In this document: piece after piece, positions 10,248 to 19,253 of the stretch
Layout of the letters: each line of letters starts with the position of its first letter
Position numbering within the stretch: the first letter of the stretch is position 1
NCBI RefSeq assembly: GCF_032917945.1
Contig: NZ_CP136624.1
Span: 6,882,001-6,946,000 of the forward strand
DNA length: 64,000 nucleotides
DNA from: Bradyrhizobium sp. sBnM-33
Lineage (GTDB): Bacteria; Pseudomonadota; Alphaproteobacteria; Rhizobiales; Xanthobacteraceae
Reading direction: 5' to 3'
Translations under genes and position numbers: made by a program
Notes under the pieces: model-generated
What the model saw: the letters and a program-made list of their open reading frames with translations, nothing else
The model's database searches: none
What the model was told of the DNA's origin: nothing

Positions 10248-11600
10248 TCAGTCGCGCCGCCGCGAAATGACGTAGGATTCGTCGTAAAACCAAAGCCCAT
10301 TATGCTTGCGCAGAACCTCTCTGGTGGCATCGAGGGCTCGGCTGTTTTCAGTCATTTCCGCCAACCGGTCGTCTTCGATCTGGGCGACATACACCGCCGC
10401 ATTCCACGCTGCAAAGGCCGTCGAGGTTCCGATCGAGCCGGTGACCTCGTTGGGCAGCGCTTCCATATCATAACGGAAGATGGAACGGTTATCGGCGTAG
10501 GCATTAAAGTTAAGGTCCCGCCCGGCCGACCCCAGCTCGTATTTCACCGCGCGCAATAGCTCATGGCGGCTCACGGCGAAAGGATTTTCTCCCGGCCAGA
10601 CCGACTGGATGATTTCCAGGCCCGGATCCTGCCCGTGGGAGTGAATTCCAATCAAACGGCCCCCCGCCCGAAGGGATCGGGCCAGCGGTGCAATGATCCG
10701 CTTGGCGCGGAAATTCACAGAGGATTTGGCCCGATAAGGTTGGGAAGCGATCACAAGATCGAAATTGGCCTCGGTTCGCCCGGCCCGTGGGATGATCGAA
10801 TCAAGCAGGAACCGGTGGTCTTCCCGATACACGACCAGCGCCACCGGGCGTTCGTAGATCGGCATGCCCGATTTGGGGCTGATATTGGCCCGCCAGTTTT
10901 GTTCCAGAAACGGCCCAAGCTCTGCAATCTGGGCCTCGAACTCCCCCGACGAGGCCCCTCGCAGGGCGACCTCGTGCCAGATCATGCCCGCCGCGGCGGC
11001 AGGAGACGCCGGCGTCAGCCAGGGCGCCTCCGCGTAATGCATGTTGGTCAGGACGATGACAGTCGCCGGGTGCTCGAACAGCCGGTCCGGCACCTTGTCG
11101 AGCGTCAGCCGGACGTCCTCCAGGCTCAACTCCTTGCCGGCGATATAGAACGGCATATGAGGAAAACGGCCGTGCATCGAGCGCATCACCCGTGCGAGCA
11201 CCGTGCCGTCTCCCACGCCCGCGTCGAAGACCCGCAGCGCCGGCGGCCGCGGATGCAGGCTGGACAGTTCCAGCGCCACCCGCTCCGCAATCACCCGCTT
11301 TTCGCTGCAGGTATGGACGAACAGCAGGTATTTCTGCCGGTTCTCGAAAAAGCGGAAATTGCCGCGGGGATCGCGCTTTTCCGGCGGCACTTCAAGGCCG
11401 CGCGGCGGCGGCAGCGCGCCGGTGGACGCCGCGATATAGGCCTGGATCCGGTCCAGCGTATCGATGGTGATGCGCTTGCCCTCGCGCAGCCGGTGCACCA
11501 GCTTGCCGTCGTTGACGACCCGGCGTCCGAACGTCGTCTCCGCCATATCGGCCTGGCGGCAGAATTCGGTGATCTGGCTGAGGATCTGGTCGTTTTTCAT
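10248..11600 (-). CDS. SAM-dependent methyltransferase-like protein with HTH-like N-terminus
   Basis: 450 residues from the ATG at 11600. Residues about 5-57 (ETTFGRRVVNDGKLVHRLREGKRI in part, written here in pieces: ETTFGRRVVNDGK, LVHRLREGKR) resemble a repressor-type helix-turn-helix. After a linker, residues 121-145 carry a class I methyltransferase motif, FDAGVGDG at 125-132, and the chain continues with DLVIASQPYR and a GGRLIGIHSHGQD strand typical of a Rossmann methyltransferase core. It lies 60 bases upstream of metK on the same strand, so it may be cotranscribed. The substrate is unknown. A frame extending to 11825 has no start signals and is not used. Confidence 0.75.
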   Translation of the reverse strand: MKNDQILSQITEFCRQADMAETTFGRRVVNDGKLVHRLREGKRITIDTLDRIQAYIAASTGALPPPRGLEVPPEKRDPRGNFRFFENRQKYLLFVHTCSEKRVIAERVALELSSLHPRPPALRVFDAGVGDGTVLARVMRSMHGRFPHMPFYIAGKELSLEDVRLTLDKVPDRLFEHPATVIVLTNMHYAEAPWLTPASPAAAAGMIWHEVALRGASSGEFEAQIAELGPFLEQNWRANISPKSGMPIYERPVALVVYREDHRFLLDSIIPRAGRTEANFDLVIASQPYRAKSSVNFRAKRIIAPLARSLRAGGRLIGIHSHGQDPGLEIIQSVWPGENPFAVSRHELLRAVKYELGSAGRDLNFNAYADNRSIFRYDMEALPNEVTGSIGTSTAFAAWNAAVYVAQIEDDRLAEMTENSRALDATREVLRKHNGLWFYDESYVISRRRD

Positions 11601-11819
11601 CGCGTAGGGTTGGGAAATTGCGGTGGGCAGCGCCAAGTGGCGGATCCATCCTACCACCTTCTGCCCACCGAAGGAATACCGAAACACCGTGGCCGGGTCA
11701 TTTGGAACCAGCCACACTTGCCAGTCGTCGCCGCGACAAGGGCAAGCAGGTGCCGTGGTCGAATTCGTCGCTGCTCGAGGAGGTGTATTTGGCGGAGAAA
11801 TGAGGGCGCGGGAGCCGGC

Positions 11820-11902
11820 CGTCATTCCGGGGCGATGCGCAGCATCGAACCCGGAATCTTGAGATTCCGGGTCTGGTGCTTACGCACCATCCCGGAATGA
11901 CG
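11820..11902. repeat. Dispersed palindromic repeat (CGTCATTCCGGGG family)
   Basis: Arms CGTCATTCCGGGG ... CCCGGAATGACG with inner AACCCGGAATCT / AGATTCCGGGT. Second copy of the family seen at 8890-8984, located between the methyltransferase and MetE-like genes. Confidence 0.85.
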
Positions 11903-11912
11903 ACGGAGAGAT

Positions 11913-13031
11913 TTACTTCCCCCACACCTCGTTGGCCACTTCCACCACGAGGCTCAACTTCGCCCACTGCTCCTCCTCGGAGAGGATGTTGCCTTCCTCG
12001 GTGGAAGCAAAGCCGCATTGCGGCGACACTGCGAGCTGGTCGAGCGGGGCGAACTTGGCGGCCTCCTCGAGGCGGCGCTTGATGTCGTCCTTCTTCTCGA
12101 GCTCGCCGAACTTGGAGGTGATGACGCCGACCACCACGACCTTGTTGCCCTTCGGCAGGTAACGCAGCGGCTCGAAGCCGCCGGCGCGATCGGAATCATA
12201 TTCGAGGAAATAGCCGTCGTAATTGGTGCCGGCCAGCATGGTCTCGGCGACCGGCTCGTAGCCGCCGGACGAAATCCAGGTCGAGCGGAAATTGCCGCGG
12301 CAGACATGGGTGGTGATCACCATGTCGGCGGGCCGCTCGGCCAGCGCGTAGTTGATCACCCGTGCGTAGATTTCCTGCAGGCCGTCGGGGTTGTCGCCGC
12401 GATCGCGCGCTTTCTGCAATTCGTCCTGCGAGCAGAGATAGGCCCACACGGTGTCGTCGAACTGCAGGTAGCGGCAACCGGCGTCGTAGAACGCCTTCAC
12501 CGCCTTGCGATAGGTCCTGCCGAGATCGAGGAAGAACTCCTCCAGATCAGGATAGACCTCCTTCGAGATCGACTTGCGGCCGCCGCGGAAATGCAGCACG
12601 GCCGGCGACGGGATCGTCATCTTTGGAGTAACATGCGCTCTGTCGGCATGCTTCTTCAGGAAGCGGAAGTGATCCAGCATCGGATGGTTGTCCGGGAAGT
12701 CGAGCTTGCCGATCACGCGGACGGCGTCGTGCCGGGTCTCGACGCCCGCGAACTGAATACCGGTTTCGGGGTGGAACAGTTCGCAGCCGGTGAGCTTGGC
12801 GAGGAAATCGAAGTGCCACCAGGAGCGGCGGAACTCGCCATCGGTCGCGAGCTTCAGCCCGATCGAGGCCTGCTTGTGCACGACCTTTTCGATCTCGAGA
12901 TCTTCGGCCTTGCGCAGGTCCTCCGCCGTGATCTCGCCCTTCTCCAGCTTGGCGCGCGCTTCCTTGATGCGCGGCGGCCGCAACAGACTGCCGACCTCGT
13001 CGGCGCGGAACGGGGGCTTTGTTCTCTGCAT
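11913..13031 (-). CDS. Cobalamin-independent methionine synthase II family protein (MetE C-terminal domain type)
   Basis: 372 residues, only the C-terminal catalytic barrel of MetE (full MetE is about 750). The zinc ligands expected from MetE are present: His242 and Cys244 in THVCRGN, Glu277 in FLEYD, Cys339 in PQCGF. It probably transfers a methyl group to a thiol, but the methyl donor need not be methyl-folate because the N-terminal half is missing. ATG at 13031 chosen over 13046 since GGGAG precedes it. The start lies only 18 bases after the livF stop, so it is the last gene of the Liv operon. Confidence 0.88.
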   Translation of the reverse strand: MQRTKPPFRADEVGSLLRPPRIKEARAKLEKGEITAEDLRKAEDLEIEKVVHKQASIGLKLATDGEFRRSWWHFDFLAKLTGCELFHPETGIQFAGVETRHDAVRVIGKLDFPDNHPMLDHFRFLKKHADRAHVTPKMTIPSPAVLHFRGGRKSISKEVYPDLEEFFLDLGRTYRKAVKAFYDAGCRYLQFDDTVWAYLCSQDELQKARDRGDNPDGLQEIYARVINYALAERPADMVITTHVCRGNFRSTWISSGGYEPVAETMLAGTNYDGYFLEYDSDRAGGFEPLRYLPKGNKVVVVGVITSKFGELEKKDDIKRRLEEAAKFAPLDQLAVSPQCGFASTEEGNILSEEEQWAKLSLVVEVANEVWGK

Positions 13032-13049
13032 GGTCTCAACTCCCATAAT

Positions 13050-13766
13050 CTAGTGCGCGGCGGCTCCGGCGACGCCGAGATAGCGTTCAAGCACCGCGGG
13101 ATCGGCCTTCAACGCGTGGCTTGCCGCATCATGCACGATCGCGCCGCGTTCCAATATCACAACCCGATCGGCCAGCCCCAGAATCTTTTGCGCATTCTGC
13201 TCGACGATAACAGAGCAGATGCCGCCGGCCCGGGTGATTGTGCCGAGCGCCCTTAAGAGTTCTTCAACGATGATCGGCGCCAGCCCCTCGGTCGGCTCGT
13301 CCAGCAGCAGCACCTTGGGATTGAGGGTCAGCGCGCGGCCGATCGCCAGCATCTGCTGCTCGCCGCCGGAGAGCTGGTTGCCGAAGTTGCTGCAGCGCTC
13401 CTTGAGCCGCGGAAACATCTCGTAGACCTTGTCCACCGTCCACGGACCAGGCTGGGCCACCGCGGTCATGTTTTCCTCGACCGTCAGCGAACGGAAGATA
13501 TTGCGTTCCTGCGGCACCCAGCCAATCCCGGCCCGCGCCCGTTGGTCCGGGCGCATCGCGGTGATATCAAGCCCGCCGAGCGCAATGGTTCCGCCGAAAC
13601 GGCGGGTAATACCGACGATCGAATTGATCAGCGTGGTCTTGCCGGTGCCGTTGCGCCCCAATAGCGCCAGCACCTGGCCCTCACCGAGCGTCAGCGACAG
13701 CGAGGGAAGCACGACGGCTTCGCCGTAGCCGGCGCGCAGGGCATCGATGGCGAGAAGCTCAGGCAT
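13050..13766 (-). CDS. livF: Branched-chain amino acid-type ABC transporter ATP-binding protein LivF
   Basis: 238 residues. Walker A GRNGTGKT at 37-44, signature LSGGEQQMLAIGRAL at about 132-146, Walker B VLLLDEPTEGLAP following. The LivF type is shown by the QERNIFRSLTVEENM stretch and short length. One of two cytosolic ATPases of the importer. It overlaps livG by 8 bases (translational coupling likely). Confidence 0.93.
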   Translation of the reverse strand: MPELLAIDALRAGYGEAVVLPSLSLTLGEGQVLALLGRNGTGKTTLINSIVGITRRFGGTIALGGLDITAMRPDQRARAGIGWVPQERNIFRSLTVEENMTAVAQPGPWTVDKVYEMFPRLKERCSNFGNQLSGGEQQMLAIGRALTLNPKVLLLDEPTEGLAPIIVEELLRALGTITRAGGICSVIVEQNAQKILGLADRVVILERGAIVHDAASHALKADPAVLERYLGVAGAAAH

Positions 13767-14511
13767 GGGCCGCCTCGCCCAGATAGACCGCTTTCACTTG
13801 CGGATCCCGCGCCACTTCGTCCGGCGGTCCCTCCACCAGCATGGCGCCGTTGACCAGCACCGAGATCCGGTCAGCGAACGAAAATACCAGGTCCATGTCG
13901 TGCTCGATCAAAAGCACCGTGACGTCGCGCGGCAGGGCAGCGACCGCCGCCAGAATATCGTGGCGCTCGCTCTCGGGCACGCCGGCCGCCGGCTCGTCGA
14001 GCAGCAGCACGCGCGGTTTGGTCGCGATCGCGACCGCGATCTCGAGCAGGCGCTGCTTGCCATAGGGCAGCGTCGCTGTGCGCTCGTTCATCACGTCGAG
14101 CAAATGAAACCGTCCGAGCGTTTCCGCGACGTCGCGGTTGACGTCGTCGCGCGCACCCATCCGCCGCCACCAGTCGCCGCCGCGGCCGAGCCGCTCGGAC
14201 ACCGCGAGCCCCACGGTTTCGAGCGGGGTCAGGTCGGCATAGAGCTGGTTGATCTGGAAGGTGCGCGACAGCCCGCGCAGTACCCGCTTATGGACCGGCA
14301 GATCGGTGATGTCGCTACCTTCGAGCAGGATCCGTCCCGCATTGGGCTTGAGCACGCCGGTCAGCAGATTGATGACGGTGGTCTTGCCGGCACCGTTGGG
14401 CCCGATCAGGGCATGACGGGCGCCCTGCTCCACCTTCAGCGACAGGTCACGGGTGACCCGCAAGCCGCCGAAGGATTTTTCCAGCCCCCTGGTTTCCAGC
14501 ACGATCGTCAT
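13759..14511 (-). CDS. livG: Branched-chain amino acid-type ABC transporter ATP-binding protein LivG
   Basis: 250 residues. Walker A GPNGAGKT at 37-44, the TFQINQLYADLTPLETV Q-loop region typical of LivG, Walker B VLLLDEPAAGVPESE, and the H-loop LLIEHDMDLVF. The start at 14511 forms an ATGA overlap with the livM stop. The linker signature reads LPYGKQRLLEIA instead of LSGGQ, which is normal for LivG proteins. Confidence 0.93.
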   Translation of the reverse strand: MTIVLETRGLEKSFGGLRVTRDLSLKVEQGARHALIGPNGAGKTTVINLLTGVLKPNAGRILLEGSDITDLPVHKRVLRGLSRTFQINQLYADLTPLETVGLAVSERLGRGGDWWRRMGARDDVNRDVAETLGRFHLLDVMNERTATLPYGKQRLLEIAVAIATKPRVLLLDEPAAGVPESERHDILAAVAALPRDVTVLLIEHDMDLVFSFADRISVLVNGAMLVEGPPDEVARDPQVKAVYLGEAAHA

Positions 14512-15539
14512 GGCGCGTCGCTCTCGGGAACGGCAACGACGGCCTTGCGTCCGAAGACCTGGCGGATGACGAGGTTCGGCCCCCAAAGCACCCAGCGATG
14601 GATGCGCTCGCGGCCGACCAGCACCATCACAACCAGAACGAGCCCGATCCAGAACATCCAGTATTGCGGCGTAATGGTCTGAAACAGCTCCTGCAGCATC
14701 TTAAACACGACGGCGCCGATCAGCCCACCATAGAGATAGCCGGTGCCGCCGATCACCAGCACCAGCATCAGGTCGGCTGAGCGTTCGAACGCGAACACGT
14801 CGAGCGAGGTCAGCGCCGTGGTCTGGGTGAACAACGCCCCGGCAATGCCGGCGTAGAACGCGGCAATCGTATAGATCGCGATCAGGCGCCGGTTGACGGG
14901 CACGCCGATGGCCGACGCCCGCAGCGGATTGTTCTTGATCGCGCGCAGCGACAGGCCGAACGGCGAGTTCACGATCCGCCGCGCCAACAGAAACAGCAGG
15001 AACAGCACGATCAGCGAATAGAAGAACCCGGTCTTGCCGAACATATCGAACGCGAACAGGCCGAGGATCGGTTGCATCTCGATGCCCTGCAGCCCGTCGG
15101 TGCCGCCAGTGATATTAGAGAACCGTTCCGCCAGAGCTTCGAGCAACAGCGCGATACCGAGCGTCACCATCAGCCGCGTCAGGTCGACGCCGCGGATGAC
15201 AAGGAAGCTGGTCAGGAAGCCGAGTACCATGGCGACGAGACCGGCGACCCCCAGTGCGATCACCGGTTCGTTGATGATGCCATGCAGGGCCAGCAATCCC
15301 GCCGAATAGGCGCCCACGCCAAAGAACGCGGCGTGCCCCAATGAGACGATGCCGGCGTAGCCGAGGATCAGATCGAGCGACAGCGTGAACAATGCCAGCC
15401 GCAAGATATCGGTCATGATCAGATAGCGGGACGGAAACAGGAACGCGCAGGACAAGGCAAGAATCCAGAACGCGATCTCGGCCGGGCGCCAGCGAGCGCG
15501 GGCGATGGCATGGGATGAAACGTCGGAAACTGCGGTCAT
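14508..15539 (-). CDS. livM: Branched-chain amino acid-type ABC transporter permease LivM
   Basis: 343 residues of mostly hydrophobic sequence with about nine membrane spans. Family stretch LDLILGYAGIVSLGHAAFFGVGAYSAG is split here as LDLILGYAGIVSLG and HAAFFGVGAYSAG. The EAA-like cytoplasmic loop SPFGLSLRAIKNNPLRASAIG marks the ATPase docking site (SPFGLSLRAIKNNP then LRASAIG). Seven bases separate it from livH. Inner-membrane half of the importer channel. Confidence 0.93.
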   Translation of the reverse strand: MTAVSDVSSHAIARARWRPAEIAFWILALSCAFLFPSRYLIMTDILRLALFTLSLDLILGYAGIVSLGHAAFFGVGAYSAGLLALHGIINEPVIALGVAGLVAMVLGFLTSFLVIRGVDLTRLMVTLGIALLLEALAERFSNITGGTDGLQGIEMQPILGLFAFDMFGKTGFFYSLIVLFLLFLLARRIVNSPFGLSLRAIKNNPLRASAIGVPVNRRLIAIYTIAAFYAGIAGALFTQTTALTSLDVFAFERSADLMLVLVIGGTGYLYGGLIGAVVFKMLQELFQTITPQYWMFWIGLVLVVMVLVGRERIHRWVLWGPNLVIRQVFGRKAVVAVPESDAP

Positions 15540-15546
15540 CGGAGTC

Positions 15547-16416
15547 TCAGCGCGCGGCGGCGCGGCCGAACAGGCCGTTCGGACGCCAGATCAGGATAAC
15601 GATCATGATGGTGTAGATGACGAACGGCCCCATCTTCGGCACGTAATATTTCCCGGCGACGTCGCCGATGCCGAGCAAAAGCGACGCCAGGAACGGCCCG
15701 GTGATGCTGGAGGAGCCGCCGACGGTGACCACGATCAAAAAGTAGATCATGAATTTTAGCGGGAAATACGGATCGAGCCCGAGGATCTCGGCGCTCAGCG
15801 CGCCGCCGAGGCCTGCAAGGCCACAACCAAACGCGAAAGTGAAGGCGAACACCTGGGGCACGTTGATGCCGAGGCCGCTGGCGGCGCGCGGATCGTCAAC
15901 CGCCGCGCGCAGGCGGCTGCCGAAGCGGGTTTTCGCCAGGACCAATTGCAGCGCCACAGTAAGTAGGCCGCAGATCACGATGATCATCAGCCGGTAGCGG
16001 CCGATGCCCACGCCGAAGAAATCGAACTGCCCTTCGAGCGCCGCCGGCAGCTTGATGAAGATCCGCGACGATCCCATGATGTAATCGACCGCCGCCACCG
16101 ACATGAAGGTGAGGCCGATGGTGAACAGCACCTGGTCGAGATGGCTGCGGGTGTAGAGGTGGCGGTAGAGCGTGCGCTCCAGCGCCACGCCTATCGCGGC
16201 GGCCGAAACAAAGGCGAGCGGAAGCGCTGCGAAGAACGGCCAGCCGGAATTATTGACCAGCACCGCGCAGATATAGCCGCCGGTCATGGCGAAGGCGCCA
16301 TGGGCGAGATTAACGAAATTCATCAGCCCCAGCGTCACCGCCAGCCCGCAGGCGAGCACGAACAGCAGCATGCCGTAGGCGACACCGTCGAACAGGATGG
16401 TGAACAGCGTGGTCAT
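15547..16416 (-). CDS. livH: Branched-chain amino acid-type ABC transporter permease LivH
   Basis: 289 residues with about eight membrane spans. The N-terminal LACGLAVTLGLMNFVNLAHG-type stretch (LGLMNFVNLAHGAF) and the loop TRFGSRLRAAVDDPRAASGLG, seen as TRFGSRLRAAVDDP, are characteristic of LivH. It pairs with LivM in the inner membrane. Next gene livM follows after 7 bases. A palindromic repeat separates it from livK upstream. Confidence 0.93.
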   Translation of the reverse strand: MTTLFTILFDGVAYGMLLFVLACGLAVTLGLMNFVNLAHGAFAMTGGYICAVLVNNSGWPFFAALPLAFVSAAAIGVALERTLYRHLYTRSHLDQVLFTIGLTFMSVAAVDYIMGSSRIFIKLPAALEGQFDFFGVGIGRYRLMIIVICGLLTVALQLVLAKTRFGSRLRAAVDDPRAASGLGINVPQVFAFTFAFGCGLAGLGGALSAEILGLDPYFPLKFMIYFLIVVTVGGSSSITGPFLASLLLGIGDVAGKYYVPKMGPFVIYTIMIVILIWRPNGLFGRAAAR

Positions 16417-16462
16417 GGAAGCGAACTTAAGCCAAGGCCTGAAGAGAAACTGACTGCTACGG

Positions 16463-16555
16463 CGTCATGGCCGGGCTTGGCCCGGCCATCCACGTCTTCC
16501 TCACCACCCGCTGCGAAGAAAGACGTGGATGCCCGGGTCAAGCCCGGGCATGACG
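16463..16555. repeat. Dispersed palindromic repeat (CGTCATGGCCGGG family)
   Basis: Paired arms: GGCCGGGCTTGGCCCGGCC is itself a short hairpin; CCACGTCTT pairs with AAGACGTGG; GCCCGGGTCAAGCCCGGGC is a second short hairpin; CGTCATG and CATGACG close the outside. It sits between livK and livH, a position where such hairpins often protect the more abundant binding-protein mRNA (inference). Confidence 0.8.
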
Positions 16556-16597
16556 TGGAGAGAGCGGGAGGTGCGCCCCGGAATGACGCGTTCCGCG

Positions 16598-17770
16598 TCA
16601 CTTCTTCGTCTTGCCCGAATCCTTCACCGCCTCAAACGTCGCGAACTCGACGTTGTAGAGTTCGCCGTCGACCTTCTCGACTTTGCGGATGTAGATGTTC
16701 TGCACGATGTCGCGGGTTTCCGGATCGATCATGATCGGGCCGCGCGGGCTCTCCCACTTCATGCCCTTCATCGCCGCGATCAGCGCGTCGCCGTCAGTCT
16801 TGCCGCCGGTCTTCTTCAGCGCCTCGTAGATCAGGCGAATGCCGTCATAGCCGCCGACCGCCATGAAACCCGGGCGTTGGCCGAAAGCTTTCTTGTAGGC
16901 GGCGACGAATTCCTTGTTCGCGGCCGAGGGATGCGCCGCGGAATAGAGATGCGCCGTGACGGTGCCAAGCGCGGCGTCGCCCATGCCGTTGAGCAGGTCG
17001 TCGTCCATCACGTCGCCGGGGCCGATCACCTTGATGCCCGCCTTGTCGAGGCCGCGTTCGGCATACTGCTTCATGAAGTTGCCGCCTTGGCCTGCCGGCA
17101 CGAACACGAACACGGCGTCCGGCTTGGAATCCTTCATGCGCTGCAAGAACGGAGCAAAATCAGGGTTTTGCAGCGGCACCTTCACCTCTTCCACGATCTC
17201 GCCACCACCGGCGGTGAAGTTCTGCTTGAAGAAGTTTAGAGCGTCGTTACCGGGCGCGTAGTCGGAGGTCAGGGTTGCGACCTTCTTGATGCCGTTCTTG
17301 GCGGCCCAGTCACCGATGATGGTGGAGGACTGCGCCAGCGTGAACGAAGTGCGCACGATATAGGGTGAGCGCTCGGTGATGATCGAAGTGCCCGCTGCCA
17401 TCACGATTTGCGGAATCTTCGCCTGCGTCGCCAAGGGCGCTGCCGCAAGCGCTGCCGGCGTCACGCCAAAACCTGCGATGAAATTGACCTTCTCGTTGAC
17501 GATCAGTTCCTGCGCCAAACGCTTGGTGTTGTCGGGAACCGCCGCGTCGTCCTTCAGGATGACTTCGATCTTCTTGCCGGCGACGGCATCGCCGTTCTGC
17601 TGCATGTAGAGCTTGACTGCGTTGTCGATCTGCTTGCCAGTCGATGCCTGGCCGCCGGTCATCGGCAGAATGAGACCGATCTTGACCGTCTCCTGGGCGT
17701 GGGCCGGCGCAAGCGCCAGCATCGCGGCGACCGAGCCTGCGGCCAGCAATATTTGACTGCGAATAGGCAT
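16598..17770 (-). CDS. livK: ABC transporter periplasmic substrate-binding protein (LivK type)
   Basis: 390 residues from the ATG at 17770; GGGGGAGAG lies about 8 bases upstream. Signal peptide about 25 residues (cleavage near PAHA-QE). The mature start ETVKIGLILPMTGGQAS is the conserved first strand of the Peripla_BP_6 fold. It captures the ligand in the periplasm for LivHMGF. Members of this family bind amino acids but also aromatic acids, urea or amides; coupling with a methyltransferase at the operon end suggests a methylated or sulfur ligand rather than leucine (inference). Confidence 0.92.
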   Translation of the reverse strand: MPIRSQILLAAGSVAAMLALAPAHAQETVKIGLILPMTGGQASTGKQIDNAVKLYMQQNGDAVAGKKIEVILKDDAAVPDNTKRLAQELIVNEKVNFIAGFGVTPAALAAAPLATQAKIPQIVMAAGTSIITERSPYIVRTSFTLAQSSTIIGDWAAKNGIKKVATLTSDYAPGNDALNFFKQNFTAGGGEIVEEVKVPLQNPDFAPFLQRMKDSKPDAVFVFVPAGQGGNFMKQYAERGLDKAGIKVIGPGDVMDDDLLNGMGDAALGTVTAHLYSAAHPSAANKEFVAAYKKAFGQRPGFMAVGGYDGIRLIYEALKKTGGKTDGDALIAAMKGMKWESPRGPIMIDPETRDIVQNIYIRKVEKVDGELYNVEFATFEAVKDSGKTKK

Positions 17771-18115
17771 GAGCATCTCTCCCCCTGATCGGCCTTGTGT
17801 CTCGAACCGAGTCCCCGGCCCTTGATCTAACCATAACCCAGATTTTTCCGCCGGGTAGCGCGGCAACATGGCGTCCTTGGCTGCCCTTTTGTCAATCGGA
17901 CCATCGGCGTGTTGCGGCGAACAAGCCGCATAGCCGTAAAGGACGTGACGGTACTGATACGATCCGATATCGCTGCCCGAACCTGCCGCGATTGCCACTT
18001 ATTTGTACGATTGTACAAATGAAATGGCCCTGTCAACAGAACGCTCTCGCCGGTTCCCCAAGGTAACGCCCCAAATCCATCATCCTTAAAGGGTTAAGGT
18101 TGTAGTCATCTGCCA
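17771..18115. other. Divergent intergenic region upstream of livK
   Basis: 345 bases without a gene between livK and the lipoprotein remnant. Its one clear element is the perfect palindrome at 18001-18020. A promoter for the Liv operon must lie here, but no confident -35/-10 pair can be named. Confidence 0.5.
18001..18020. promoter_or_regulatory. Perfect palindrome, candidate operator for the Liv-MetE operon
   Basis: ATTTGTACGATTGTACAAAT: two perfect 8-base arms around GATT, about 230 bases upstream of the livK start. The form TTGTAC-N4-GTACAA resembles operators of GntR/FCD-type regulators. No such regulator gene lies in the window, so the binding protein is unknown. Confidence 0.5.
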
Positions 18116-18393
18116 ATGCCGACCAGCGCGCGCCATATTGCTACGATCTCACCGTTGCCCTCGCGGGCTGCGGTTTGAGCGGCTGTGGGACCATCAACGA
18201 GAAGGTCGCAGCCGGCGTCAGCGATGCCATTCCGGCCTGGGCGGGCGGCTTGCCTGCCGACGCGCCGCCGCGCCCGGGAACCGCGAAGTATGACGAGTAC
18301 ATGCGGGAGCGCGAGCGAAAGCGCCTAATGCCGGCGTCCGAACGCAACAAGGAGACCAATCCGGCTCCCGCGTCCCAGGACGCGGCGCGCTAA
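18116..18393 (+). pseudogene. Frameshifted small lipoprotein gene
   Basis: Frame from ATG 18116 reads MPTSARHIATI and then leaves the coding frame, ending in an early stop. The frame one base over carries LTVALAGC, a perfect lipobox, and then TINEKVAAGVSDAIPAWAGG to the stop at 18391-18393 without any in-frame start codon. Joining them with one added base near 18149 gives MPTSARHIATILTVALAGC, a textbook lipoprotein signal peptide. The 3' part is coding-like (basic coil YMRERERKRLMP). So this is either a real one-base deletion or a sequencing error. The end overlaps the purU stop by four bases (convergent). Confidence 0.6.
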
Positions 18394-19253
18394 TCCATAA
18401 ACACCACGGTCTTGCGGCCGCTAAGGATGACGCGGTCCTCGAGGTGATGGCGCATCGCGCGCGCCAGCACGCGGCGTTCGATGTCGCGGCCCTTGCGCGA
18501 CAGATCTTCCGGCGTGTCGCGATGGCTGATGCGCTCGACGTCCTGGTCGATGATCGGGCCTTCGTCGAGGTCGCGCGTGACGTAGTGCGCGGTGGCGCCG
18601 ATCAACTTGACGCCACGCTCATGGGCCTGGTGGTAGGGCCGCGCGCCCTTGAAGCCCGGCAGGAACGAGTGGTGGATGTTGATGCAGCGCCCCGATAGTT
18701 TTGCCGACATCTCGTCCGACAGGATCTGCATGTAGCGCGCCAGCACGACAAGGTCGGTCCCAGTCTCCTGAACCAGTTTCCAGACCGCCTCTTCCTGCTC
18801 GCGCCTGGTTTCCTTCGTCACCGGCAAATAATGGAACGGGATCTCGCCGAAATCGAGCGAGCTGTACGTCTCGCGCGGATGGTTGGAAACGATCGCGGTC
18901 GGGATCATCTCGAGTTCGCGGGTGCGCCAGCGATAGAGGATATCGACCAGGCAATGATCCGACTTGGAGACCAGCAGCATCACCCGGCGGCGGCCGGCGC
19001 GGTCGCGCATCTGCCACTCCATGCCGAAGCGGTCGGCGATCGCGGTGAAACCGGTCTGCAAGGCCTGCAGTTCGACCGCGAGATCGGCGGCGGTGAATAC
19101 CACCCGCATGAAGAAATTCCCGGTCTGGACGTCGTCGAACTGCTGGGCGTCCAGAATGTTCTGACCGTTATGGGCCAGAAAAGTCGACACCGCGGAAACG
19201 ATGCCGGGGCGATCCGGGCAGGACAGGGTCAGGACGAATTGATGATCGGGCAT
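18390..19253 (-). CDS. purU: Formyltetrahydrofolate deformylase
   Basis: 287 residues. N-terminal ACT domain (about 7-80: [18 protein letters not shown]), then a formyltransferase-type catalytic domain with [11 protein letters not shown] at 192-201, ARPYHQA and [14 protein letters not shown] with the conserved Asp230. PurU hydrolyses 10-formyl-THF to formate and THF, balancing one-carbon pools. The ACT domain in the family responds to glycine/methionine. It sits close to metK/ahcY/MetE-like genes, so one-carbon metabolism is a local theme, though it is not in their operon. No strong ribosome-binding site precedes the ATG at 19253. Confidence 0.95.
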   Translation of the reverse strand: MPDHQFVLTLSCPDRPGIVSAVSTFLAHNGQNILDAQQFDDVQTGNFFMRVVFTAADLAVELQALQTGFTAIADRFGMEWQMRDRAGRRRVMLLVSKSDHCLVDILYRWRTRELEMIPTAIVSNHPRETYSSLDFGEIPFHYLPVTKETRREQEEAVWKLVQETGTDLVVLARYMQILSDEMSAKLSGRCINIHHSFLPGFKGARPYHQAHERGVKLIGATAHYVTRDLDEGPIIDQDVERISHRDTPEDLSRKGRDIERRVLARAMRHHLEDRVILSGRKTVVFMD

